Source: Microglena sp. YARC
Taxonomy: Eukaryota; Chlorophyta; Chlorophyceae; Chlamydomonadales; Chlamydomonadaceae
Reading direction: 5' to 3'
NCBI GenBank assembly: GCA_022414725.1
Contig: CM039464.1
Coordinates: 53,610,268-53,674,267 of the forward strand
DNA length: 64,000 nt
Below are positions 55,244-64,000 of this stretch, in pieces. The first letter of the stretch is position 1; the number at the start of each line of letters is the position of its first letter. The position numbers and the translations under genes were made by a program. Under the pieces are notes generated by a model. The model saw only the letters and a list, made by a program, of their open reading frames with translations. It had not been told where the DNA came from and searched no databases.

Positions 55244-56640
55244 GCACCTGCCAGTTCATCCAGCTGCTCCTTGCTCAGATTAGCCAGAGCACCCCCTGGC
55301 GCCTCCTGACACTTGCCACCATCAGGTCCGGTGGCAATGCGAGTATGGCTCTGGCAGCCGTCGTCTCATTAAATCAATCAATCAGCAACTTGGCACCTGA
55401 CCTGTTGTCCCAGCGTCCTGTTGTTGGCACCCAGCACCCAGCACCCATGTGTGTGTGTGTGTGTGTGTGTGTGCGAATGGGTGTGTGTGTGGGGTGGGGG
55501 TGGGGTGGGGGGGATGGGGGGATGGGGGGGATGGGGATGGGGGGATGGGGTGGGGGGGATGGGGATGGGGGTGGGGGTGGGGGGGATGGGGAATGGGGGT
55601 GGGGGTGGGGGGATGGGGGATGGTGCTGTCTGAAATCTGTGGGGGTACTGAGGATGCGCTTAGAGATATGGACTTGAAGGTGGCGGGTGATAGATATCAT
55701 ATTGCCGTTCCCTACTTCTGGGCACCTGACAGTTCATCCAGCTGTTCCTTGCTCAGATAAGCCAGCGCAACATCTGGCGCCTCCTCACACTTGCCACCAT
55801 CAGTTCCGGTGGCAATGCAGGTATGGCAGTGTTCGCTACCCCTGTCTTCTTAGCACCGACAGTTCAAAAAACTGCTCCTTGCTAGAGTTACACTAAGACT
55901 AGGACTCTAAGAGCTACCAGATTTATAGCCAGCACCCCCCCTGGGGCCTCCTCACACGTGCAACCATCAGTGCCGGTGGCAATACAAGTACGGCCGTGTT
56001 CGCTACCCCTGTCTTCTTAGCACCCGGCAGTTCAACAACCTGCTCATTGCTAGAGTTACACTAAGACTAGAGCTCTAAGAGCTACCAGATTTATAGTCTG
56101 CACCCCCCCTGGGGCCCTGGGGCCTCCTCACACGTGCAACCATCAGTGCCGGTAGCAATACGAGTATGGCCGTGTTCACTACCCCTGTCTTCTTAGGACC
56201 CAGCAGTTCAACAAACTGCTCCTTGCTAGAGTTACACTAAGACTAGAGCTCTAAGAGCAACCAGATTTATAGCCAGCACCCTCCCTGGGGCCTCCTCACA
56301 CGTGCAACCATCAGTGCCGGTGGCAATACGAGTACGGCCGTGTTCGCTACCCCTGTCTTCGTAGCACCCGGCAGTTCAACAAACTGCTCCTTGCTAAAGT
56401 AACACTAAGACTAGAGCTCTAAGAGCTACCAGATTTATAGCCAGCACCCCCTCTGGGGCCTCCTCACACGTGCAACCATCAGTGCTGGTGGCAATACAAG
56501 TATGTCTGTGTTCGCTACCCCTGTCTTCTTAGCACCTGGCAGTTCAACACACTGCTCCTTGCTAGAGTTACACTAAGACTACAGCTCTACAAGCTACCAG
56601 ATTTATAGCCAGCACTCCCCCTGGCCAGGGTACTACAAAG
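55244..56640 (-). repeat. Array of decayed copies of the HPAT terminal exon
   Basis: 55244-55385 and 55715-55830 are recognisable copies of the exon end (for example AGTTCATCCAGCTGCTCCTT as in 57395). From 55831 a ~168-bp unit repeats with starts at 55831, 55998, 56174, 56342 and 56510 (GTTCGCTACCCCTGTCTTC). Each contains a degraded piece of the same exon end. 55470-55625 holds TG and GGGGAT microsatellites that have counterparts at 57632-57735. Confidence 0.8.
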
Positions 56641-56821
56641 CGCGCGCAACAGCGCGATAGTGCGCACACTTTTTGAGCCCCACTGCGCGTTTAGCGCAGT
56701 TTTTCAACCCCCTGTGGGGCGCAGCGCGCAGTTTTTGCGTTTTTTGCACTACAAAGCACTGACCAATTTAACATTTGTGCGCCTTAAAGCGCTGACCAAT
56801 TTGACAAAATGTAGTACCCTG
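56626..56821. mobile_element. hAT-type MITE, copy 2 (196 bp)
   Basis: The flanking CCCCTGGC (56618-56625 and 56822-56829) is a perfect 8-bp target duplication. The ends CAGGGTACTACA and TGTAGTACCCTG are perfect 12-bp inverted repeats. The interior matches copy 1 (48459-48636) with an extra ~18 bp. It inserted into a copy of the HPAT terminal exon. Non-coding. Confidence 0.9.
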
Positions 56822-56822
56822 C

Positions 56823-57385
56823 CCCTGGCGCCTCCTCACCCTTGCCACTACTAGTTCCGGCGGCAATGCGAGTTTGGCTCTTCTTTTCTCAACGCTCTGC
56901 AACAGCGTTCGCTGCTGCTGCCTTCTTAGTAGGGAACGTAGGAACGTAGGTCGGGGCGCAGCGTGCGTCGCAAATTGCTCGACTTGGTGCAACCCCAGTG
57001 CGGCGCGCTGCCCCCCGAACCCTGCAAAGTGCGGAGCCCGGGAGTTTGGTGCGGGGGAGGGGGATGGGGTGTGGGGTGTGTGTGGGGGGGGGGGCATTTC
57101 TGACTCGTTTAGCAGACCCGTGCGCCCCCATGCAGCAACAGGGGGGAGGGGGTGTGGGGGGGCATTTCTGACCCGTGCGCCCCCATGCAGCAACAGAATG
57201 TCTCCCTCTTGCTCGTGTACCTTGTTTTACAAACAGCGTTCGCTGCCACTGCCTTTCCTTTTTTTTAATCGTGCAAGGTATTTCACCCCAGGAGGTGGGT
57301 CTCCCGACACAAGCCAGCGACACCGAGGGTTCAGTTTGAATGGCCTTGCCACTCCTATTAAAGAGAAGGCGCACTTAGGGTGTCT
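56823..57385. other. Exon-end fragment and non-coding spacer downstream of HPAT
   Basis: 56823-56886 continues the exon-copy sequence interrupted by the MITE. The rest includes a ~40-bp direct repeat (GACCCGTGCGCCCCCATGCAGCAACAG at ~57114 and ~57170) and G runs. No gene. Confidence 0.55.
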
Positions 57386-57632
57386 TAGCACCTGACAGTT
57401 CATCCAGCTGCTCCTTGCTCAGCTTTGCCAGCACCCCCCCTGCGGCCTCCTCACACTTGCCACCATCAGTTCCTGTAGCAATGCGAGTATGGCTCTTCTC
57501 GTACTCGTCCTACCACGGGATGGCAGCCATCGCCTCATTAGATCGATCAATCAGCAACTTGGCACTCGATCAATCAGCAACTTGGCACCTGACCTGTTGT
57601 CCCAGCGTCCTGCTGTTGGAACCCAGCACCCA

Positions 57633-57664
<32 letters not shown>

Positions 57665-57687
57665 GGTGGGTGGGTAGGTGGTGGGTG

Positions 57688-57718
<31 letters not shown>

Positions 57719-57821
57719 GGGGGGGGGAGGGGGGATGGTGCTGTGAAATCCTGGGCACTGAGGATGCGCTTGGAGATATGGACTTGAAGGTGGCGGGTGA
57801 TATATATCATATTGCCGTTCC
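57386..57821 (-). repeat. Second copy of the HPAT terminal exon end and its 3' flank
   Basis: 57390-57540 repeats 57834-57985 (exon end) at high identity. 57555-57581 is an internal duplication of the ATCAATCAGCAACTTGGCAC segment. 57740-57830 (3' flank with GATATATATCATATTGCCG) has a counterpart at 55625-55725. This shows that a block of exon end plus flank was duplicated as a unit. Confidence 0.8.
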
Positions 57822-58432
57822 CTACTTCTTAGCACCTGACAGTTTATCCAGCTGTTCCTTGCTCAGCTTAGCCAGCACCCCCCCTGCGGCCTCCTCACAC
57901 TTGCCCCCATCAGTTCCCGTGGCAATGCGAGTATGGCTCTTCTCGTACTCGTCCCAGCACGGGATGGCAGCTGTCGCCTCATTAAATCGATCTATCAGCA
58001 ACTTGGCGATAGGGAAGTCGGCCTTTGCGGGGATGACCGGCCAGTTTCTGTTAATGGGATGCTGACTCCGTTGACGTTTGTCGAAGTGCCAGTCGCCCAC
58101 TTTGGAGTACAGGACCTCACCCGTCTTGGAGTCGAAATCAAGGCCGTAGGTGTAATGGATGATGTAGTAAGGTCTGCCGGGGAGCAGTTCGTAGTCCCTG
58201 TCCCACGGGGGCTGGGCCATGATGTGCGGGTATTGGGGCACGTTCCGGATGCCGGCCAGCCAGACTGACATGGTATAGGCGTACATCTCCTGAACCCACC
58301 CCCATTCCTTCTGTGCTTCGTGGTCTTTGTGCACGTTGATGCTGACGTTAAGGAAGATGGGCATGACTCGCTTCATGTCATCCACAGACAGCCAGGTGGG
58401 GCTGTTGCCCATTGGGGCTACCTCTTCACAAC
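57822..58432 (-). CDS. HPAT-family glycosyltransferase, terminal exon
   Basis: The acceptor is placed at 58433 (minus TTTTGCAG). The exon encodes CEEVAPMGNSPTWLSVDDM, then INVHKDHEAQKEWGWVQEMY, MAQPPWDRDYEL, YYIIHYTYGLDFDSKTGEV, VGDWHFDKRQR and FNEATAAIPCWDEYEKSH. This is the C-terminal half of plant/algal hydroxyproline O-arabinosyltransferases (GT95; compare GNSP, GWV-EMYAY, QPPWD, IIHFTYG, GEWRFDKR), Golgi enzymes that put arabinose on hydroxyproline of extensin-like proteins. It ends LAKLSKEQLDKLSGAKK and TAG. The frame is fully open, so the gene may be active. Serine galactosyltransferase is a related alternative. Confidence 0.88.
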
Positions 58433-58469
58433 CTGCAAAACGAAAATATAATTTTGTAAAAGGATAGAG

Positions 58470-58650
58470 ATTGGATTAAATAGATAGATTACAATTAAAT
58501 AGATAGATTATAATTAAATAGATAGATTATAATTAAATAGATAGATTATAATTACATAGATAGATTATAATTACATAGATAGATTATAATTAAATAGATA
58601 GATTATAATTAAATATATAGATTATAATTAAATAGATAGATTATAATTAT
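58470..58650. repeat. AT-rich tandem repeat (ATAGATAGATTATAATT-like)
   Basis: About nine units of 18-19 bp in the first intron described here, just upstream (minus sense) of the terminal exon acceptor. Confidence 0.9.
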
Positions 58651-58705
58651 TATGCTTTTTGCTTTTTGATTGAATTTGAGTGTTTTTGTTGACGTTTACA
58701 TGTTC

Positions 58706-59575
58706 TAGATTCACATTTACAAGAGATTCACATTTACAAGAGGATGGGCATTTACAAGAGATTCACATTTACAAGAGGATGGGCATTTACAAGAGATTCA
58801 CATTTACAAGAGGATGGGCATTTACAAGAGATTCACATTTACAAGAGGATGGGCATTTACAAGAGATTCACATTTACAAGAGATTCACATTTACAAGAGA
58901 TTCACATTTACAAGAGGATGGGCATTTACAAGAGGATGGGCATTTACAAGAGGAAGGGCATTTACAAGAGATTCACATTTACAAGAGATTCACATTTACA
59001 AGAGATTCACATTTACAAGAGATTCACATTCACAAGAGATTCACATTTACAAGAGATTCACATTTACAAGAGGATGGGCATTTACAAGAGGATGGGCATT
59101 TACAAGAGATTTACATTTACAAGAGATTCACATTTACAAGAGATTCACATTTACAAGAGATTCACATTTACAAGAGATTCACATTTACAAGAGGATGGGC
59201 ATTTACAAGAGATTCACATTTACAAGAGGATGGGCATTTACAAGAGATTCACATTTACAAGAGGATGGGCATTTACAAGAGATTCACATTTACAAGAGAT
59301 TCACATTTACAAGAGGATGGGTATTTACAAGAGGATGGGCATTTACAAGAGATTCACATTTACAAGAGATTCACATTTACAAGAGATTCACATTTACAAG
59401 AGATTCACATTCACAAGAGATTCACATTTACAAGAGATTCACATTTACAAGAGGATGGGCATTTACAAGAGATTCACATTTACAAGAGATTCACATTTAC
59501 AAGAGATTCACATTTACAAGAGATTCACATTTACAAGAGATTCACATTTACAAGAGATTCACATTTACAAGAGAT
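58706..59575. repeat. 17/18-bp minisatellite, ~50 copies
   Basis: Two interleaved unit types, AGATTCACATTTACAAG (17 bp) and AGGATGGGCATTTACAAG (18 bp). No frame contains a stop, so all three plus-strand frames stay open for ~300 codons. These ORFs are artefacts of the repeat. The array lies in the HPAT intron. Confidence 0.95.
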
Positions 59576-59576
59576 G

Positions 59577-59860
59577 ATGGGCACTACTCACTAGTAGATC
59601 ACCTCATCACAAGCTGCACAAAGAAGAAGAAAAACAATTATAAAGGGAAGAAAAAGAAAAAGAGGAAGAAGAAAAAGAAAAAAGAAAAAAAAATCATGCT
59701 GAGATTTTTCTGGTAAATATTGTTTTTACTGCTTAAGACGGCGAGCAGCGAAATTGCTGACCACATTGCTGAGCCATGCAACCAAGTTCAAGTTCAAGTT
59801 CAAGTTCAAGTTCACAACCTGCCGCGGAAGTTATAACAAAAAAATCCTCAAAACCTTAAC
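59577..59860. other. Intron segment with a decayed copy of the exon acceptor
   Basis: 59583-59625 (minus: TTTGTGCAGCTTGTGATGAGGTG) resembles the real acceptor and exon start at 58415-58440. It is followed by an A/G-rich stretch and five GTTCAA units (59782-59812). Confidence 0.6.
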
Positions 59861-60472
59861 ACAGGTCCCACCCCATCCCATGTCGGCGGTGCCTCATCAA
59901 TAAACCATCTCTGGCCTCGCTAGTAGGTCTCTGACCAAACCCTAAACCCTGAAACCCCAACCACAGTTCCCACCCCCATCCCATGTCGGCGTGCCTCATC
60001 AGAGTCATCACGATTCCAGCACTGGCCTTACCAGTAGGTTTCAGACCAAACCCTAAACCCTGTAACCTAAACCAACAACCTGCTGAAGAATGATGCCGGT
60101 GTGCCTCATCACAATTCCAGCACTGGCCTTAACAGTAGGTTTCAGACCAAACCCTTAACACCAAAACCCTAAAACCAACCTGCAGCGGAAGTCATGCCGG
60201 TGTGCCTCATCACGATTCCAGCACTGGCGTCACTAGTGGGTCTCAGACCAAACCCTAAACCCTAAACATAATTCCCACCCCCACCCCATGCCTGGCCTCG
60301 CTAGAAGGCTTCAGGCCAAACCCTAAACCCTAAGCCCTAAAACCAACCTGCTGCAGAAGTGATGCCGGTGTGCCTCATCACGATGCCAGCACTGGCGTCA
60401 CTAGTGGGTCTCAGACCAAACCCTAAACCCTAAAACCAACCTGCAGCAAAAGTGATACCAGCACTGGCCTTG
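59861..60472. repeat. ~110-bp intron repeats with telomere-like CCCTAAA tracts
   Basis: Units contain GATGCCGGTGTGCCTCATCA, CCAGCACTGGC and GGTCTCAGACCAAACCCTAAACCC. Similar units occur at 61195-61655. The last unit on the right runs into the real splice donor at 61661. Confidence 0.85.
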
Positions 60473-60473
60473 G

Positions 60474-61187
60474 TGAATCCAGGACTGAGAGTCCTTGGTG
60501 GATCCAGGACTGAGAGTCCTAGGTGAATCCAGGACTGAGAGTCCTTGGTGAATCCAGGACTGGGAGTCCTTGGTGAATCCAGGACTGAGAGTCCTTGGTG
60601 GATCCAGGACTGAGAGTCCTTGGTGAATCCAGGACTGAGAGTCCTTGGTGAATCCAGGACTGAGAGTCCTTGGTGAATCCAGGACTGAGAGTCCTTGGTG
60701 GATCCAGGACTGAGAGTCCTTGGTGAATCCAGGACTGAGAGTCCTTGGTGAATCCAGGACTGAGAGTCCCTAGGGTGAATCCAGGACTGAGAGTCCTTGG
60801 TGAATCCAGGACTGAGAGTCCTGGGTGAATCCAGGACTGAGAGTCCTTGGTGAATCCAGGACTGAGAGTCCTTGGTGAATCCAGGACTGAGAGTCCTAGG
60901 TGAATCCAGGACTGAGAGTCCTAGGTGAATCCAGGACTGAGAGTCCTTGGTGAATCCAGGACTGAGAGTCCTAGGTGAATCCAGGACTGAGAGTCCTTGG
61001 TGAATCCAGGACTGAGAGTCCTAGGTGAATCCAGGACTGAGAGTCCTTGGTGAATCCAGGACTGTGGGTCCTTGTTGAATCCAGGACTGAGAGTCCTTGG
61101 TGAATCCAGGACTGAGAGTCCTTGGTGAATCCAGGACTGAGAGTCCTTGGTTAATCCAGGACTGAGAGTCCTTGGTGAATCCAGCTA
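60474..61187. repeat. 25-bp minisatellite, ~28 copies
   Basis: The unit consists of GGTGAATCC, AGGACTGAGAGTCCT and one variable base (T/A/G). Each unit contains the 6-bp palindromic arms AGGACT and AGTCCT around GAG. Copies differ at few positions. Confidence 0.95.
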
Positions 61188-61194
61188 CATATAT

Positions 61195-61661
61195 AATAAA
61201 CCAAACTGCTGCTGAAGTGATGCCGGTGTGCCTCATCACGATGCCAGCGCTGGCATCACTAGTAGGGTCTCTGACCAAACCCTTAACCCTAAAACCCTAA
61301 ACCCAACCTGCTGCAAAAGTTAATCAGCACTGGCCTTGCTAGTACGTCTCAGGCCAACACCAAACCCTACAACCCTAAACCTGTTACCCTAAAACCAACC
61401 TTCTGCTGAAGTGATGCCGGTGTGCCTCATCACGATTCCAGCACTGGCTTCACTAGTGGGTCTCAGACCAAACCCTAAACCCTGTAACCCTAAAACCAAC
61501 CTGCTGAAGAATGATGCTGGTGCACCTCATCACAATTCCAGCACTCGGCTCGCTAGTAGGTCTCAGAACAAACCCTTAACCCTAAAACCAACCTGCTGCT
61601 GAAGTGATGCCGGTGTGCCTCATCACGATTCCAGCACTGGCGTCACTAGTGGGTCTCAGAC
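61195..61661. repeat. ~110-bp intron repeats, second block
   Basis: Four or so further units of the 59861-60472 type, with CCCTAAA-like tracts. The block ends at the exon donor (minus GGTCTGAGACC). Confidence 0.85.
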
Positions 61662-61809
61662 CGAAGTTGTAGGCAGCTGGCTTCCCGTCCCGCATGAAGT
61701 TGGGAAGGGGTCTGATGTAGATGTGGTCAGGCTCGGCCATGAGGATGTACTTTTCTGGGATGACGGCGGTCTTTATCCAGTTGGCTAGAGCATACGGTCG
61801 GTTGAGTAC
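61662..61809 (-). CDS. HPAT-family glycosyltransferase, internal exon
   Basis: Between a minus-strand acceptor (CATCAG at 61810-61815) and a GT donor at 61661 the exon encodes VLNRPYALANWIKTAVIPEK, YILMAEPDHIYIRPLPNF and MRDGKPAAYNFG. EPDH is the metal-binding DxD-like motif of the HPAT family (plant form LMAEPDHIF). It joins in phase to the preceding exon (..HRDYQ + VLNRP) and in phase 1 to the terminal exon (G/GT). Relative to plant HPATs ~28 residues between AAYNFG and the GNSP motif are missing, so a short exon may be undetected or lost. Confidence 0.88.
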
Positions 61810-61862
61810 CTGATGGGGTGTGTGTGTGTGTGATAATGGTGGTGGTGGTGGTGGTGGTGGTG

Positions 61863-63422
61863 ACCATGAGGATGTACTTTTCAGGGATGACGGCGGTCTT
61901 TATCCAGTTGGCCAGAGCATAACGGTCGTTTTCAGTACTGGAGGGGTGGGGTGGGGTGGCAGGGTATGTGTGTATGGTGGGGTGGTGGGGTATGTGGGTG
62001 TGGTCATGGTGGTGGTGGTGGTGGTCCGGTATGACGCCGGTTTGTATCCAGTTGGCCAGAGCATACAGTCGGGTGAGAACCTGGTGGGGTGGTGGGGTAT
62101 GTGGGTGTGGTCATGGTGGTGGTGGTGGTGGTCCGGTATGACGCTTGTTTGTATCTAGTTGGCCAGAGCATACGGTCGGGTGAGAACCTGGTGGTGGTGT
62201 GTATGTGGGTGTGGGTGTATGCGTGTGTGGTCATGGGTGGTAGTAGGGTGGTCAGGGGTGACGGCTGTCTTTATCCAGTTGGGCCGGAGCATAAGGTCGG
62301 TTGAGGTACTGGTGGTGGGGTGTATGTGTGGTGGGGTGTGTATGTGTGGTGGGGTGTGTATGTGTGTGTGATAATGGTGGTGGTGGTGGTCGTGGTGTTA
62401 GTGGCCATGAGGATGTACTTTCCCGGTATGACGGCGGTCTTTATCCAGTTGGCTAGAGCATACGGTCGGTTCAGTACCTGGAGGGGTGGGGTGGGGGTGG
62501 GGTGGCAGGGTATGTATGTATGGTGGGGTGGTGGGGTATGTGGGTGTGGTCATGGTGGTGGTAGTGGTGGTCCGGGATGACGGCGGTCTGTATCCAGTTG
62601 GCAAGAGCATAAGGTCGGTTCAGTACCTGATGGTGGTGTGTATGTGTGGTGGGGTGTGTATGTGTGGTGGGGTGTGTATGTGTGTGTGATAATGGTGGTG
62701 GTGGTGGTCGTGGTGTTAGTGGCCATGAGGATGTACTTTCCCGGTATGATGGCGGTCTTTATCCAGTTGGCTAGAGCATACGGTTGGTTCAGTACCTGGA
62801 GGGGTGGGGTGGGGTGGGGTGGCAGGGTATGTATGTATGGTGGGGTGGTGGGGTATGTGGGTGTGGTCATGGTGGTGGTAGTGGTGGTCCGGGATGACGG
62901 CGGTCTGTATCCAGTTGGCAAGAGCATAAGGTCGGTTCAGTACCTGGTGGTGGGGTGTATGTGTGGTGGGGTGTGTATGTGTGGTGGGGTGTGTATGTGT
63001 GTGTGATAATGGTGGTGGTGGTGGTCGTGGTGTTAGTGGCCATGAGGATGTACTTTCCCGGTATGATGGCGGTCTTTATCCAGTTGGCTAGAGCATACGG
63101 TTGGTTCAGTACCTGATTGGTTGGTGGGGTGGTGGGGTATGTGGGTGTGGTCATGGTGGTAGTGGTGGTCCGGGATGACGCCGGTCTGTATCCAGTTGGC
63201 AAGAGCATAAGGTCGGCTCAGTACCTGATGGTGGTGGTGGGGTGGTGGGGTATGTGTGTATGTGTGGTGGGGTATGTATGTGATGTGGTGAGGTATCTAT
63301 GTGTGTGTGATAATGGTGGTAGAGGTGGTGGTCATGGCGGTAGTGGCTGTGAGGATGTAATTTTCAGGGATGATAGCGGCCTATGTTCAGTTGGCAAGGG
63401 CATACGGTCGGTTGAGTACCTG
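61863..63422 (-). repeat. Eleven extra copies of the front of the HPAT internal exon
   Basis: Copies at 61863-61940, 62026-62082, 62131-62190, 62251-62312, 62403-62480, 62569-62629, 62721-62799, 62886-62946, 63039-63115, 63167-63227 and 63347-63422. Each keeps the acceptor-type CAG and encodes variants of VLNRPYALANWIKTAVIP; the longer ones add GKYILMA. All then run into intron-type ACC/CAC repeats instead of the EPDH part. Long and short copies alternate, giving a ~317-bp higher-order unit (62403, 62721, 63039). Confidence 0.92.
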
Positions 63423-63599
63423 GTGGGGTGGTGGGGTGTGTATGTGCGGTGGGGTGGTAGGGTGGTGGTGTGGTGTGGTATGTACGTGGGGTGGGGTGGT
63501 GGGTACGTATGAGTGGTGGGGTGGTGGGGTATGTATGAGTGGTGGGGTGGTGGGGTGGGTGGGGTAATGTATGTGGGGTGGGATGGCAGGTTATGTATG

Positions 63600-63830
63600 C
63601 GTGTGGTCATGGTGGTAGTGAGGTGGTGGGGTGGTAGATGTGGTGGTGGCAGTGGCGGTGATGGTGGTGGTGGTCATGGTGGTAGTGGAGGCAGTGGTGG
63701 TGGTCATGGTGGTGGTAGCGGCGGTCATGTTGGCAGTGGTCATGGTGGTAGCGGTGGTGGTGGTGGCGGTTGTCATGGTGGTGGTAGCGGCGGTGGGTGG
63801 TGGCGGTGGCGTTGTTTGCTGCCTCTGAAA
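63600..63830. repeat. Degenerate (GGTGGT)n / GGTCATGGTGGTGG microsatellite
   Basis: Intron sequence rich in GGT triplets, near the 5' end of the intron upstream of the exon copies. ORFs here (Gly- or Thr-rich) are artefacts. Confidence 0.85.
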
Positions 63831-63887
63831 TTTCCTACCTGGTAATCTCTGTGCGCAGGGTTTATGGTTTTGGGTGAACTGCCGCAC

Positions 63888-63972
63888 CTGATAATCTCTG
63901 TGCGCCACGACAATCTCAGGCATAGGGTCAGTGACAAAGGTGGTGACAAATTCGTAAGTGGTGGTCATGGTG
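63888..63972 (-). CDS. HPAT-family glycosyltransferase, upstream exon (approximate start)
   Basis: Minus-strand reading TTTYEFVTTFVTDPMPEIVV then AHRDYQ, ending at a good donor (CAG/GTGCGG, 63887). TFVTDPMPE parallels TFVVDPLPE of plant HPATs just before the LNRPW motif, and phase 0 joining to 61809 gives DYQVLNRPY. The acceptor at ~63973 (CTAG) is a guess. The N-terminal part with signal anchor lies beyond the right edge. The last 22 bp of the window repeat the exon core (GACCCTATGCCTGAGATTGT on the minus strand), hinting at another partial duplication. Confidence 0.7.
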
Positions 63973-64000
63973 CTAGTCGACAATCTCAGGCATAGGGTCG

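Noticed and set aside
55345..55760. Gly/Val/Met-rich ORFs
   Set aside because: TG and GGGGAT microsatellites; their counterpart at 57632-57735 lies in the same non-coding position.
58706..59575. CRISPR array (regular short repeats)
   Set aside because: No unique spacers; units are contiguous and the context is eukaryotic.
58680..59716. Three overlapping ~300-codon ORFs with FTFTRDSHLQE repeats as a repetitive surface protein
   Set aside because: The 17/18-bp units lack stops in every frame. The same 'protein' appears in all three frames, so it is a minisatellite artefact in an intron.
60474..61187. CRISPR array or row of terminators from hairpin-bearing units
   Set aside because: 25-bp units directly adjoin without spacers, within an intron.
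63513..63983. Gly- or Thr-rich ORFs near the right end as structural proteins
   Set aside because: GGT-type microsatellite inside the HPAT intron. Only the last ~85 bp on the minus strand match a protein family.

Overview
This window looks like nuclear DNA from a eukaryote of the green lineage, most likely a green alga with a large, repeat-rich genome. Three things point that way. The only host-type gene belongs to the plant/algal hydroxyproline O-arabinosyltransferase (HPAT, GT95) family. Four long LINE copies have the dual-endonuclease layout (AP endonuclease, RT, RNase H and an R2-type restriction-like endonuclease) known from the Dualen/RandI clade first described in Chlamydomonas. Short plant-type CCCTAAA telomere-like tracts also sit in an intron. 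No bacterial gene, operon, CRISPR array or rRNA is visible. The species is not determinable from the sequence alone.

Layout, left to right. 1-1813: the end of a Ty1/copia polyprotein, its LTR, a foldback element and a tRNA-derived SINE. 1814-4772: a Ty3/gypsy element with both LTRs that has lost RT, RNase H and the integrase core. 4773-5644: non-coding, with a 57-nt hairpin. 5645-14209: a tandem array of ~650-bp units, one of which carries a near-complete 6353-bp Ty3/gypsy element (minus strand, 341-bp LTRs, 5-bp target duplication). 14210-18265: a copia-like element with gag and protease only. 19307-21861: a non-autonomous copia-like element with two 196-bp LTRs. 22036-26150: SINE copies and the 5' end of another copia element. 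26226-30175 and 32280-36240 (minus), 36250-48420 (plus, apparently full length, ~12 kb) and 50225-53530 (plus): four Dualen-like LINE copies, all broken by stops and frameshifts, separated by SINEs, tRNA-like sequences, a hAT-type MITE and an 81-bp tandem repeat.

54956-64000: a minus-strand HPAT-family gene whose 5' part lies beyond the right edge. Three exons are readable. Its introns are packed with minisatellites, and pieces of its own exons have been amplified: eleven extra copies of the front of one exon (each with the splice acceptor) lie in the upstream intron, and several copies of the terminal exon form an array downstream of the gene.

The points most worth following are a Josephin-like (ataxin-3-type) cysteine protease domain in the full-length LINE, the exon-derived tandem arrays in the HPAT gene, two copies of a hAT MITE with perfect 8-bp target duplications, and copia-type primer binding sites that match the anticodon arm rather than the 3' end of initiator tRNA-Met.
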